Numbered from the stretch's first letter, positions 1-5,599 are shown. The stretch: DNA of 5,636 bases from G020353115 sp964389685 (GCA_964389685.1 CAYMFM010000135.1:1-5636), one strand, 5' to 3'. Numbers and translations: made by a program. The notes: generated from the letters alone by a model not told the origin.

Positions 1-2
1 TC

Positions 3-227
3 AGGCAGGTGAAGTTTCAGGCCATCGGATGTGCCGGTTCTTTTTCAGCCGGATCCGCCCTTGCTGAAATGGCACAAAGGAAAACGGTAGAAGAAGCCCT
101 GACCATTTCGGAAACCGATATTTATAATCACCTCGAGCATGTCCCCCAACCCAAGGTACATTGCATTGCCCTGGCCCGGAAAACATTCTCCATGGCGTTG
201 GCGAAATACAAAGAGAAAAATGAATGA
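3..227 (+). CDS. Fe-S cluster assembly scaffold, NifU/IscU-like (3' end only)
   Basis: The reading frame is open from the left edge and ends at TGA 225-227, giving 74 residues of a protein whose start lies outside the window. It resembles the C-terminal half of the NifU_N/IscU scaffold family, cytosolic proteins on which a [2Fe-2S] or [4Fe-4S] cluster is built before transfer to apo-proteins. Visible family features are KFQAIGCAGS (conserved second Cys at visible residue 10), an S/A-rich helix start, the E..A pattern of KTVEEAL, and PKVHCIALA with the third conserved Cys preceded by His (residues 53-54), then a terminal helix ending AKYKEKN. The family is usually about 125-145 residues, so roughly half is missing, including the first Cys. 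The GTG at 9 is in frame but lies inside the fold, so it is not a credible start. Which subfamily it belongs to (IscU, SufU or stand-alone NifU-like) cannot be decided from this end. Confidence 0.82.
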   Translation, partial: RQVKFQAIGCAGSFSAGSALAEMAQRKTVEEALTISETDIYNHLEHVPQPKVHCIALARKTFSMALAKYKEKNE

Positions 228-244
228 CCCATAGTTGTTAACCC

Positions 245-264
245 GGATTATTTATAAATAATCC
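245..264 (+). terminator. A/T-rich palindrome, possible weak terminator of the NifU-like gene
   Basis: A perfect 20-bp palindrome begins 17 nt after the NifU-like stop codon. Folded, it gives an 8-bp stem (GGATTATT/AATAATCC) with a TATA loop. The downstream sequence is T-rich but interrupted (TTCATCTAATATTTTG), so termination would be weak. The location just after a stop codon supports the call. It could instead only stabilise the mRNA 3' end. Confidence 0.45.
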
Positions 265-313
265 TTCATCTAATATTTTGTAATTATTCTTCCCCTAATT
301 CTTCCCCCTCAAA

Positions 314-347
314 AAACAAACCCCTTGTATAATAACATTTACAAGGG
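314..347 (-). terminator. Rho-independent terminator of tRNA-Leu
   Basis: An 8-bp inverted repeat, CCCTTGTA (322-329) and TACAAGGG (340-347), encloses a 10-nt loop. Read on the minus strand, the stem is followed by GGTTTGTTTTTTG, a good T tract. It begins 17 nt after the 3' end of the tRNA-Leu gene. On the plus strand no T tract follows, so it acts for the tRNA and not for the convergent NifU-like gene. Confidence 0.75.
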
Positions 348-364
348 ATTTAGTCTTCAAAGTG

Positions 365-450
365 TACCCGGGGCGGGACTTGAACCCGCACGGCCGTTTA
401 GGGCCATTGGATTTTAAGTCCAACGTGTCTACCAGTTCCACCACCCGGGC
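365..450 (-). tRNA. tRNA-Leu (anticodon UAA)
   Basis: On the minus strand 86 nt fold into a complete class II tRNA. The acceptor stem is GCCCGGG with CCCGGGT (a G-U pair at 1-72) and discriminator A. The anticodon arm is TTGGA-CTTAAAA-TCCAA, giving anticodon TAA. The long variable arm GGCC-CTAAAC-GGCC is expected for Leu, and the T arm is GCGGG-TTCAAGT-CCCGC. CCA is not encoded: the bases after the discriminator read CAC, so CCA must be added by the nucleotidyltransferase. It reads UUA (and UUG by wobble). It has its own promoter 11 nt upstream and a hairpin terminator downstream, so it looks monocistronic. Confidence 0.97.
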
Positions 451-461
451 AACGGGCTTTG

Positions 462-469
462 CAAAATTA
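462..469 (-). promoter_or_regulatory. Bacteroidota-type -7 box of tRNA-Leu (TAATTTTG)
   Basis: Read on the minus strand this is TAATTTTG, a perfect match to the TAnnTTTG -7 element known for the primary sigma factor of Bacteroidota. It ends 11 nt before the mature 5' end of tRNA-Leu, which would give a leader of only a few nucleotides. No convincing TTTG is seen at the -33 position; the nearest sequence there is TTTCAT. The same 11-nt spacing recurs at the other tRNA promoter in this window. Confidence 0.65.
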
Positions 470-660
470 ACACAATTTCGGTTTTTATGAAATATAAGAA
501 CCCTCGTGAAAGTTGACTTTTGGTTCCCATGCAATGTCCCCCTTGTGGGCTGGAACGTGTGGAGGAGAAGGGGGGTGTGGTGGCATGTGAGAAAGCAGGG
601 GGATGAAAACCGGGATGTCAACAAGAAAGCAACCTGACGGTTGTATTTTTAATTTCACTC
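470..660. other. Non-coding gap between tRNA-Leu and tRNA-Gly
   Basis: I see no supportable gene here. Positions 530-605 are unusually G-rich on the plus strand (runs such as GGGGGG and GGGGG), unlike the A/T-rich intergenic DNA around them, but with no recognisable fold. A minus-strand open frame runs through this stretch, but it continues straight through the tRNA-Leu gene and has a low-complexity composition, so I treat it as spurious. Confidence 0.5.
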
Positions 661-691
661 CAACTTTATAAAAGCAAGCTTTTAAAAGTTG
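661..691. repeat. A/T-rich inverted repeat (long hairpin)
   Basis: Fourteen base pairs form between 661-675 and 678-691 with a single bulged A at 668. The arms are CAACTTT plus TAAAAGC, and GCTTTTA plus AAGTTG with the shared A residues, around an AA centre that would open into a small loop. It lies just beyond the tRNA-Gly terminator in the minus direction. No T tract follows on either strand, so it is not a standard terminator. It could be a back-up 3' structure, a decayed palindromic repeat, or chance in A/T-rich DNA. Confidence 0.6.
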
Positions 692-700
692 TCATGAAAT

Positions 701-728
701 AAAAAAACCGCATATCTGCGGCTTTTTT
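701..728 (-). terminator. Rho-independent terminator of tRNA-Gly
   Basis: The stem CCGCA (708-712) pairs with TGCGG (717-721) around a 4-nt loop, flanked by A7 on the left and T6 on the right. On the minus strand, the direction of tRNA-Gly, the stem is followed directly by TTTTTTT. The first stem base lies 11 nt after the tRNA 3' end. The flanking A and T runs make it symmetrical enough to work in both directions, but no plus-strand gene needs it. Confidence 0.88.
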
Positions 729-732
729 GTTG

Positions 733-805
<73 letters not shown>

Positions 806-839
806 AACATTAACCTAACGCAAATCCTCAAAACATAAT
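806..839. other. Spacer between intact and broken tRNA-Gly copies
   Basis: A short A/T-rich spacer, similar in length to spacers in tandem tRNA arrays. It holds the imperfect promoter-like TATGTTTTG (829-837, minus strand, one base too long between TA and TTTG) and no other recognisable signal. If the tRNA-Gly copies are co-transcribed, this stretch is removed by RNase P and 3' processing nucleases. Confidence 0.4.
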
Positions 840-972
840 AGGTCGTGCTCTACTCCCGAAAAATCGCATCCGCCTGTGGCGGAATGCTTGATTTTTCGAG
901 GATCCTCGAATTTGTAACCTATCCGCCAAAGGCGGATTGGACAAATTCGGGACAACTGAGCTATTTCCGCAA
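840..972 (-). pseudogene. Broken tRNA-Gly copy: nucleotides 1-32 only, split by a 99-bp insertion
   Basis: Positions 840-853 and 953-972 together reproduce, base for base, 34 nt of the neighbouring intact tRNA-Gly region (774-807): tRNA nucleotides 1-32 plus two leader bases. Homology stops just before U33 in the anticodon loop, so the anticodon, variable region, T arm and 3' acceptor strand are absent. The piece is interrupted exactly between G18 and G19 of the D loop by the palindromic element at 854-952. The copy cannot fold into a tRNA and is non-functional. A canonical promoter lies 11 nt in front of its 5' end, the same distance as for tRNA-Leu, which suggests it was once the first gene of a tandem tRNA-Gly pair. 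The perfect identity with the intact copy implies a recent duplication or gene conversion. Confidence 0.9.
854..952. mobile_element. REPIN-like palindromic element (two long hairpins, 99 bp)
   Basis: The insertion starts TCCCGAA and ends TTCGGGA. Each half folds on itself. The left half (854-902) pairs CGAAAAATC with GATTTTTCG, then GCA with TGC, then TCCGCC with GGCGGA around a TGT loop. The right half (903-952) pairs CGAATTTGT with ACAAATTCG, CC with GG, then ATCCGCC with GGCGGAT around an AAA loop. TCC and GGA form the foot of each hairpin, with a single bulged base beside it. The centre, CGAGGATCCTCG, is itself a perfect palindrome. There is no coding capacity and no target-site duplication. 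Two inverted hairpin units joined head to head is the architecture of REPINs, which are mobilised in trans by RAYT (TnpA-REP, Y1 HUH) transposases. No RAYT gene is present here, so the family assignment is inference. Confidence 0.75.
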
Positions 973-981
973 AGGTGGGTG

Positions 982-1011
982 CAAAAATACGATTTTTTTA
1001 AAAAATTCAAA
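982..1011 (-). promoter_or_regulatory. Bacteroidota-type promoter facing the tRNA-Gly copies
   Basis: On the minus strand TTTG (1008-1011) is followed after 18 nt by TATTTTTG (982-989), matching the -33 TTTG and -7 TAnnTTTG elements of the Bacteroidota primary sigma factor. The spacer is a strongly A/T-tracted stretch (TTTTTTAAAAAAA), suggesting intrinsic curvature. The -7 box ends 11 nt before the 5' end of the broken tRNA-Gly copy, identical to the tRNA-Leu spacing. It is the best promoter candidate in the window and the most likely source of transcripts reaching the intact tRNA-Gly about 165 nt further on. Confidence 0.72.
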
Positions 1012-1041
1012 CAGAAAAATTTCCTAAAGTTACACTAAGTG

Positions 1042-1058
1042 CAACCACAAAGTGGTTG
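1042..1058. repeat. Small hairpin CAACCAC-AAA-GTGGTTG
   Basis: A 7-bp perfect inverted repeat with an AAA loop, lying 31 nt upstream of the tRNA-Gly-side promoter and just beyond the mutS terminator hairpin in the minus direction. No T tract follows on either strand. It may be a secondary 3' structure of the mutS transcript, or unimportant. Confidence 0.4.
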
Positions 1059-1069
1059 AATAATGAATA

Positions 1070-1091
1070 ACCACCGGTCGCTACCGGTGGT
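1070..1091 (-). terminator. Hairpin downstream of mutS, probable terminator
   Basis: ACCACCGGT (1070-1078) pairs perfectly with ACCGGTGGT (1083-1091) around a 4-nt loop, a 9-bp GC-rich stem. On the minus strand it is followed by TATTCATTATT, a T-rich but interrupted tail. It lies 71 nt after the mutS stop codon and is the only strong GC-rich hairpin between mutS and the tRNA-Gly promoter. Read on the plus strand it has no T-rich tail. The poor T tract keeps confidence moderate. Confidence 0.55.
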
Positions 1092-1162
1092 AACCAATGG
1101 AATTAATAATCAGAAGGGTTATTTCACAGGGCGGACATCGTTACCCAACACCGATAACCGGC

Positions 1163-3805
1163 TTATTTCAAGTGTTTCCGGATCTCATTCAGCTTGTTCA
1201 GTGCTTCAACGGGAGTCAGGTTATCGATATCGAGGTCGATGAGTTCATCCCGGATCTGCTTTAAAACCGGATCATCCAGTTGGAAAATGCTCAACTGCAG
1301 TCCCTCCCTGTGCCCAGCCAGGTCAGAAACCGGCTTGGTCAGACCCTTCTTCTGATGGGACTGTTCCAGCTCCTTCAGGATCTCATTTGCGCGATGAACA
1401 ACACTTTTCGGCATTCCGGCCATCCGTGCAACATGAATACCAAAGCTGTGTTCACTCCCACCTCTCTTCAGTTTTCGCAAAAAGATCACCCGGTTATCCA
1501 ATTCTTTGATCGAAACGTTATAGTTTTTAACCCGTGAAAAGGAGTTCTCCATCTCATTGAGCTCATGGTAATGGGTGGCAAAAAGGGTTTTAGCCAGACC
1601 GTTCGGATTTTCATGGATATACTCCACCATCGCCCAGGCAATGGATATCCCGTCGTATGTACTGGTGCCGCGTCCGATCTCATCCAGCAATACCAGGCTC
1701 CTGGAAGAGAGGTTATTCAGAATGCTCGCCGCTTCATTCATCTCGACCATAAAGGTGGACTCTCCCAGGGAGATGTTGTCAGAAGCACCAACGCGGGTAA
1801 AGATCTTATCTACCAGACCGATCTTTGCCGATTCAGCAGGTACAAAACTTCCGATCTGCGCCAGGAGAACGATCAGGGCTGTTTGCCGCAAAAGAGCCGA
1901 TTTGCCCGACATGTTTGGACCGGTGAGGATAATGATCTGCTGCTCTTTGCTGTCGAGGAAAACATCATTCGGAACATACGGTTCGTCGATGGGCAACATC
2001 TTTTCGATCACCGGATGCCTTCCCTGTTTAATATCGATAACCTCCGAATCCTCTAACTCAGGTCGAATATAGTTGTTTTCAATGGCAGTTTTAGCAAACG
2101 ATAAAAGGCAATCGATCCGGGCTATGATGGATGCATTTACCTGGATGGGAGCGATATACTTTGCCAATCCTGCAACCAGCTCCTCAAACAGGGTTGTTTC
2201 CAGACTAAGGATCTTCTCTTCTGCCCCCAGTATTTTGGTTTCATACTCCTTTAACTCTTCGGTGATGTATCGTTCTGCACTCACCAGTGTCTGTTTCCTG
2301 ATCCACTGCTCCGGTACCTTATCCTTGTGCGTATTACGGACTTCAATATAATAACCAAACACGTTGTTGAACCCAACCTTCAACGAAGGGATCCCCGTAT
2401 GTTCAATCTCCCGTTGCTGCAGTTTTACCAGGTAATCCTTTCCTGAATAAAGGATATCCCGCAATTCATCCAGTTCTTTGGATACTCCCTTTGCAACGAC
2501 ATTACCCCGGTTTACCTGTACCGGTGGGTCCGGATTGATCTCCTTTCCGATCCGGTCCCGGACATGTTTACAGGTATCCAGTTGTTCAGACAATAATTTC
2601 AAGGGTTTGCATCTGCTTTTTTTACAGGCATCTTTTATCGGTTCAATGGCTTCCAGTGCTTTTTTCAGTTGAACAACTTCACGGGGGTTAATCCGGTTAA
2701 CTGCCACTTTTGATATAACCCGTTCCAAGTCACCGATCACTGTAACCAGTTCCTCGATTCGATCTTTGGATTCCGGATTCTGTATGAAATACTCAACGAT
2801 ATCATGACGTTCAGTGATGGGTTTTATCTCTTTCAGGGGAAGTGATATCCAGCGTTTTAGCAATCGACCTCCCATCGGGGAGATGGTCTTATCCAAGACA
2901 TCAATCAGGGTTTTGGCTCCCTCATTCCAGGTATAAAACAGTTCCAGGTTTCGGATGGTAAATTTATCCAGCCACACGTAGTGATTTTCCTCGATCCGGG
3001 AGATCGTTGAGATGTGTCCTACCTGATCGTGCTGTGTAAGGTCAAGATAGTGCAGGATAGCTCCGGCAGCAATGATCCCGTACTGCAATCCCTGAACACC
3101 AAAACCCTTCAGGGATGTTGTACTAAAATGCTTCAGCAGTCTTTCACTGGCTGATTCATTGGTAAAGATCCAGTCATCCAGTTTGTAGGTATAATATCGT
3201 GTCCCGAAGAGATCCAAAAATTCATTTTTCCGGCTTTTTTCAAGCAGAACCTCTTTGGGGTTAAAGCTACTCAACAATTGATCGATGTATTCATGGTTCC
3301 CCTCAGCTGTCAGAAACTCACCGGTTGAAATATCGAGAAAGGCAATTCCGCAAATCTGGTGGTCAATATGGACAGCTGCCAGGAAATTGTTCTCTTTATG
3401 ATCCAGCACATTGTCGTTCAGGGAGACCCCGGGTGTAACCAGTTCGGTGATCCCCCGTTTCACGATCTTTTTTGCCATTTTCGGATCTTCGAGTTGATCG
3501 CAAATGGCAACCCGCTGGCCAGCTCTGACCAGCTTGGGAAGGTATGTATCCAGCGCATGGTGCGGGAAACCTGCCAGTTCAACAAATGATGCCGCTCCAT
3601 TGGCACGCCGGGTCAGGGTGATCCCCAGGATCTCCGAAGCTTTAATCGCATCCTCACCAAACGTTTCATAAAAATCACCCACCCGGAACAGCAGAATGGC
3701 ATCCGGGTGTTTCCGCTTGATGTTGTTGTACTGCTTCATCAAGGGAGTCTCTACATATCTGGTCGAATCAGCCAAGGAGAAGGGTCGGTTTGTTTTCTGA
3801 AACAA
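1163..3805 (-). CDS. mutS: DNA mismatch repair protein MutS
   Basis: An 880-residue MutS1, the cytosolic ATPase that binds mismatches and small loops and recruits MutL; E. coli MutS has 853. In order: the mismatch-binding domain with GDFYETFGEDA (wedge Phe45 and Glu47), connector and lever/clamp domains (about 140-560), and the ABC ATPase with Walker A GPNMSGKS (629-636), signature-like NISLGEST (677-684), Walker B LVLLDE (704-709) and the switch His of THYHE (744-748). QLSIF (837-841) fits the beta-clamp binding consensus, and the tail NLTPVEALNKL matches the C-terminal oligomerisation helix. All catalytic features look intact. The start is uncertain. The longest frame begins at TTG 3805, but that codon forms part of a perfect -7 box. 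TTG at 3775 (giving MADSTRYVETPLMKQY) or ATG at 3739 are alternatives; the conserved TPLM just before 3739 favours a start upstream of it. No mutL is adjacent. The gene is separated from trpB2 by a terminator. Confidence 0.97.
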   Translation of the reverse strand: MFQKTNRPFSLADSTRYVETPLMKQYNNIKRKHPDAILLFRVGDFYETFGEDAIKASEILGITLTRRANGAASFVELAGFPHHALDTYLPKLVRAGQRVAICDQLEDPKMAKKIVKRGITELVTPGVSLNDNVLDHKENNFLAAVHIDHQICGIAFLDISTGEFLTAEGNHEYIDQLLSSFNPKEVLLEKSRKNEFLDLFGTRYYTYKLDDWIFTNESASERLLKHFSTTSLKGFGVQGLQYGIIAAGAILHYLDLTQHDQVGHISTISRIEENHYVWLDKFTIRNLELFYTWNEGAKTLIDVLDKTISPMGGRLLKRWISLPLKEIKPITERHDIVEYFIQNPESKDRIEELVTVIGDLERVISKVAVNRINPREVVQLKKALEAIEPIKDACKKSRCKPLKLLSEQLDTCKHVRDRIGKEINPDPPVQVNRGNVVAKGVSKELDELRDILYSGKDYLVKLQQREIEHTGIPSLKVGFNNVFGYYIEVRNTHKDKVPEQWIRKQTLVSAERYITEELKEYETKILGAEEKILSLETTLFEELVAGLAKYIAPIQVNASIIARIDCLLSFAKTAIENNYIRPELEDSEVIDIKQGRHPVIEKMLPIDEPYVPNDVFLDSKEQQIIILTGPNMSGKSALLRQTALIVLLAQIGSFVPAESAKIGLVDKIFTRVGASDNISLGESTFMVEMNEAASILNNLSSRSLVLLDEIGRGTSTYDGISIAWAMVEYIHENPNGLAKTLFATHYHELNEMENSFSRVKNYNVSIKELDNRVIFLRKLKRGGSEHSFGIHVARMAGMPKSVVHRANEILKELEQSHQKKGLTKPVSDLAGHREGLQLSIFQLDDPVLKQIRDELIDLDIDNLTPVEALNKLNEIRKHLK

Positions 3806-3810
3806 AGATA
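3803..3810 (-). promoter_or_regulatory. Candidate -7 box of mutS (TATCTTTG)
   Basis: On the minus strand TATCTTTG matches TAnnTTTG perfectly, and its last three bases are the TTG used as the mutS start in the longest frame. No TTTG lies 17-21 nt upstream; a TTTG at 3819-3822 is too close. If this box is used, transcription would begin near 3795-3800 and the TTG at 3805 could not be the start codon. The match could be chance in T-rich DNA. Confidence 0.4.
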
Positions 3811-3877
3811 AAACTTATCAAACCCGGATGAAAGGATATTTTATTACTTGTTGAAATCTTTTCAGAAGGGAAACAAA

Positions 3878-3981
3878 AGTGATACGATGACTATGAAGGG
3901 CTCGCCTGGAGAGGCTCGCTTAGAGTGGTTTCGCCCAGATAGATTCATTATGAACAGCTTGCCTGGAGTCATCGTATCACT
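3878..3981. repeat. 104-bp element bounded by perfect 15-bp inverted repeats
   Basis: AGTGATACGATGACT at 3878-3892 is the exact reverse complement of 3967-3981, enclosing 74 bp. The interior carries two direct copies of GCCTGGAG (3904-3911 and 3961-3968, the second reaching into the right arm), two copies of GGCTCGC (3899-3905 and 3913-3919), and a TTCAT-T-ATGAA palindrome at 3943-3953. No ORF of note, no T tract after the stem and no obvious target duplication. It sits between the trpB2 terminator and mutS. Possibilities are a small non-autonomous palindromic element (MITE-like), a structured RNA or mutS 5' regulatory hairpin, or a protein-binding palindrome pair. I cannot assign it to a known family. 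Confidence 0.7.
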
Positions 3982-3989
3982 CATCTACC

Positions 3990-4026
3990 AAAAAATCAGG
4001 GTCTGACTTCAACTCAGACCCTGATT
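3990..4026 (-). terminator. Rho-independent terminator of trpB2
   Basis: A perfect 13-bp stem (3994-4006 with 4014-4026, core CAGGGTCTGA) around a 7-nt loop. On the minus strand it is followed by a T tract of eight including the stem end, then GG. It begins 29 nt after the trpB2 stop codon. It is the cleanest terminator in the window and makes mutS a separate transcription unit. Confidence 0.93.
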
Positions 4027-4055
4027 AAACCTGCAATAATTAACCTAAAATTCAC

Positions 4056-5432
4056 CTAAAAGCTGCGTATCAATTCCGGTTTCGGGAATGTTTCATAGAT
4101 CTTTTCCGATTTTAGGATCTCCTCATCCGAGAGGGCAAAATTGGTCAGTTCATGCTTGAAATATTTCTCATACGAACCGAGGTCCAGAAGGCCATGACCG
4201 CTGAAGTTTACAAGAATTACTTTTTCCTTTCCCTCCTCCTTCGCTTTCCTGGCTTCGTCGATCACACAGGCTAATGCATGGTTCGTTTCCGGTGCCGGGA
4301 TTATCCCTTCTGTTCTCGCAACCAGCACTCCCGCATCAAATGCATCCAGCTGGGTTATCGATTTCGGTGTGATCAGGTTGTCATTTACCAGCTGACTGAT
4401 CGTCGGGGCAATCCCATGGTACCGCAGCCCTCCGGCATGAATTGGCGGGGGTATGAAGGCATGACCCAGGCTGTGCATTGCCAGCAATGGCGTGTATTTT
4501 GCTTCATCCCCGTGATCATAAACATAGGGCGCTTTGGTCAACGTCGGACAGGCAGTGGGTTCCACAGGATAGATTTCGATCTGTTTCCCATGGATCTTAT
4601 CATAGACAAACGGATAGGAAAGTCCGGCAAAGTTACTGCCACCTCCTGCACAACCGATAATCACATCCGGATAATCACCCACTTTTTCGAGTTGTTTCTT
4701 TGTTTCCAGGCCAATAATTGTTTGATGAAGCATTACGTGGTTCAATACACTTCCCAGTGAATACCTGGTTTTACCCGTAGTATCACTGACAGCGATTTCA
4801 ATGGCTTCACTGATGGCAATTCCAAGGCTCCCTGGCGTATCCGGATACTTTTCCAGCACTGCCCTTCCTGCGTTAGTCCTGTCACTTGGACTTGGATAGC
4901 ATACTCCACCCCAGGTCTGCATGACGGTTTTCCGGTGAGGTTTCTGGTCGAAACTCACCCTGACCATGTACACCTCACAGTCCAGTCCATACTGGCTGCA
5001 TGCAAAAGCCAAAGCACTCCCCCACTGACCGGCACCCGTTTCTGTAACCAGTTTTTTAATTCCGAATGCCTTATTGTAATATGCCTGGGCTACGGCTGTA
5101 TTCGGTTTATGGCTACCCGGAGGGCTGACACTCTCATTCTTCAGGTAGATCCGGGCAGGTGTTCCCAAAGCCTCCTCCAGCCGGGTCGCCCGGATCAGCG
5201 GTGTGGACCTCCAGATGGACAACACATCCAGTACCTCCTCAGGGATCTTGATCCAACGTTCGGAACTTACTTCCTGTTCGATCAGGTTCATTGGAAATAC
5301 CGGGGCAAGCATCTCCGGGCTTATGGGTTTCCCGTCAGGTCCCAATGGTGGATTCATCTTAATATCTGCCAGAATATTATACCATTCTCTTGGTAATTCT
5401 TCCGGCGTCAAGTGTATTGTTCTTTGTTTCAT
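4056..5432 (-). CDS. trpB2: Tryptophan synthase beta chain 2 (TrpB2-type, PLP-dependent)
   Basis: A 458-residue fold-type II PLP enzyme that would join indole and serine (or a related amino-acid donor) to form tryptophan in the cytosol. Seen here: the PLP lysine K109 in PPGSHKPNTA, the catalytic Glu131 in ETGAGQWG, the phosphate-binding loop GGGSN (263-267), and the cofactor-ring serine in SGHG (411-414). About 60 residues precede the region where a classical TrpB would begin to align, and the total exceeds the roughly 400 residues of TrpB1; both traits, and SHKPN in place of the AHKIN of TrpB1, point to the TrpB2 or TrpB-like branch. No trpA or other trp gene is adjacent. TrpB2 enzymes are commonly found away from trpA and are proposed to salvage indole; one archaeal member prefers O-phosphoserine, so the in vivo donor is open. 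The ATG start follows an A8 run with no Shine-Dalgarno sequence. The gene ends at a strong terminator. Confidence 0.95.
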   Translation of the reverse strand: MKQRTIHLTPEELPREWYNILADIKMNPPLGPDGKPISPEMLAPVFPMNLIEQEVSSERWIKIPEEVLDVLSIWRSTPLIRATRLEEALGTPARIYLKNESVSPPGSHKPNTAVAQAYYNKAFGIKKLVTETGAGQWGSALAFACSQYGLDCEVYMVRVSFDQKPHRKTVMQTWGGVCYPSPSDRTNAGRAVLEKYPDTPGSLGIAISEAIEIAVSDTTGKTRYSLGSVLNHVMLHQTIIGLETKKQLEKVGDYPDVIIGCAGGGSNFAGLSYPFVYDKIHGKQIEIYPVEPTACPTLTKAPYVYDHGDEAKYTPLLAMHSLGHAFIPPPIHAGGLRYHGIAPTISQLVNDNLITPKSITQLDAFDAGVLVARTEGIIPAPETNHALACVIDEARKAKEEGKEKVILVNFSGHGLLDLGSYEKYFKHELTNFALSDEEILKSEKIYETFPKPELIRSF

Positions 5433-5563
5433 TTTTTTTTGATTTTTGAATTTAATTTCACTTTTTTCTTTTGTGCATAAATGGTTTCACCTTCTGCGCT
5501 TTTCCAGAAGAAGGATTTGAATCTTCTCTTCCCATGCACCAGAGAAAGATGATCTTTTTCCAT
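5429..5563 (-). CDS. Candidate 44-residue basic small protein overlapping trpB2
   Basis: A minus-strand frame opens at ATG 5563 and closes at TGA 5429-5431, so its stop and the trpB2 ATG share ATGA, the arrangement typical of translationally coupled genes. The product would begin MEKDHLSLVHGKRRFKSFF and end in a Lys-rich tail (12 Lys and 2 Arg in 44 residues). I recognise no family, and it has no signal peptide, membrane segment or Cys motif. It has one Trp only, so it is not a trp leader peptide of the usual kind. The Lys-rich end comes largely from A runs, which may simply be the A-rich leader of trpB2 being read as codons. A second overlapping frame of 38 codons exists (5458-5574), which weakens the case. 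Confidence 0.25.
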   Translation of the reverse strand: MEKDHLSLVHGKRRFKSFFWKSAEGETIYAQKKKVKLNSKIKKK

Positions 5564-5599
5564 CGTGTGTTCATTATTCCAATCCTTTGGTTTTTTATC

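Noticed and set aside
295..624. Open minus-strand frame of 109 codons
   Set aside because: It runs straight through the tRNA-Leu gene and its terminator, has low-complexity composition and matches no family I know.
854..952. A tRNA intron
   Set aside because: The second part of the broken copy ends at nucleotide 32 with no 3' half, and the insert is in the D loop without features of a group I intron or a bulge-helix-bulge site.
845..1027. Open plus-strand frame of 60 codons across the palindromic element (and a similar one on the minus strand, 828-1010)
   Set aside because: The frames are made of inverted-repeat arms, the broken tRNA and the promoter; they have no independent coding signal.
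1565..2072. Two long plus-strand frames (1565-2056 and 1575-2072) antisense to mutS
   Set aside because: They lie opposite the highly constrained MutS ATPase domain and their products look like antisense translation, not a protein family.
3806..4055. Riboswitch upstream of mutS
   Set aside because: The perfect terminal inverted repeat does not match any riboswitch architecture I know, and mutS is not a usual riboswitch target.
4278..4760. 160-codon plus-strand frame antisense to trpB2 (also 4935-5396)
   Set aside because: Opposite the conserved PLP-binding core of TrpB2; no family resemblance, and a real gene explains this stretch.
5458..5574. 38-codon minus-strand ORF upstream of trpB2
   Set aside because: It overlaps the 44-codon candidate in another frame, does not reach trpB2 and has no recognisable content.
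5433..5599. trp attenuator or T-box upstream of trpB2
   Set aside because: No leader peptide with tandem Trp codons, no T-box sequence and no competing terminator/antiterminator hairpins before the start codon.
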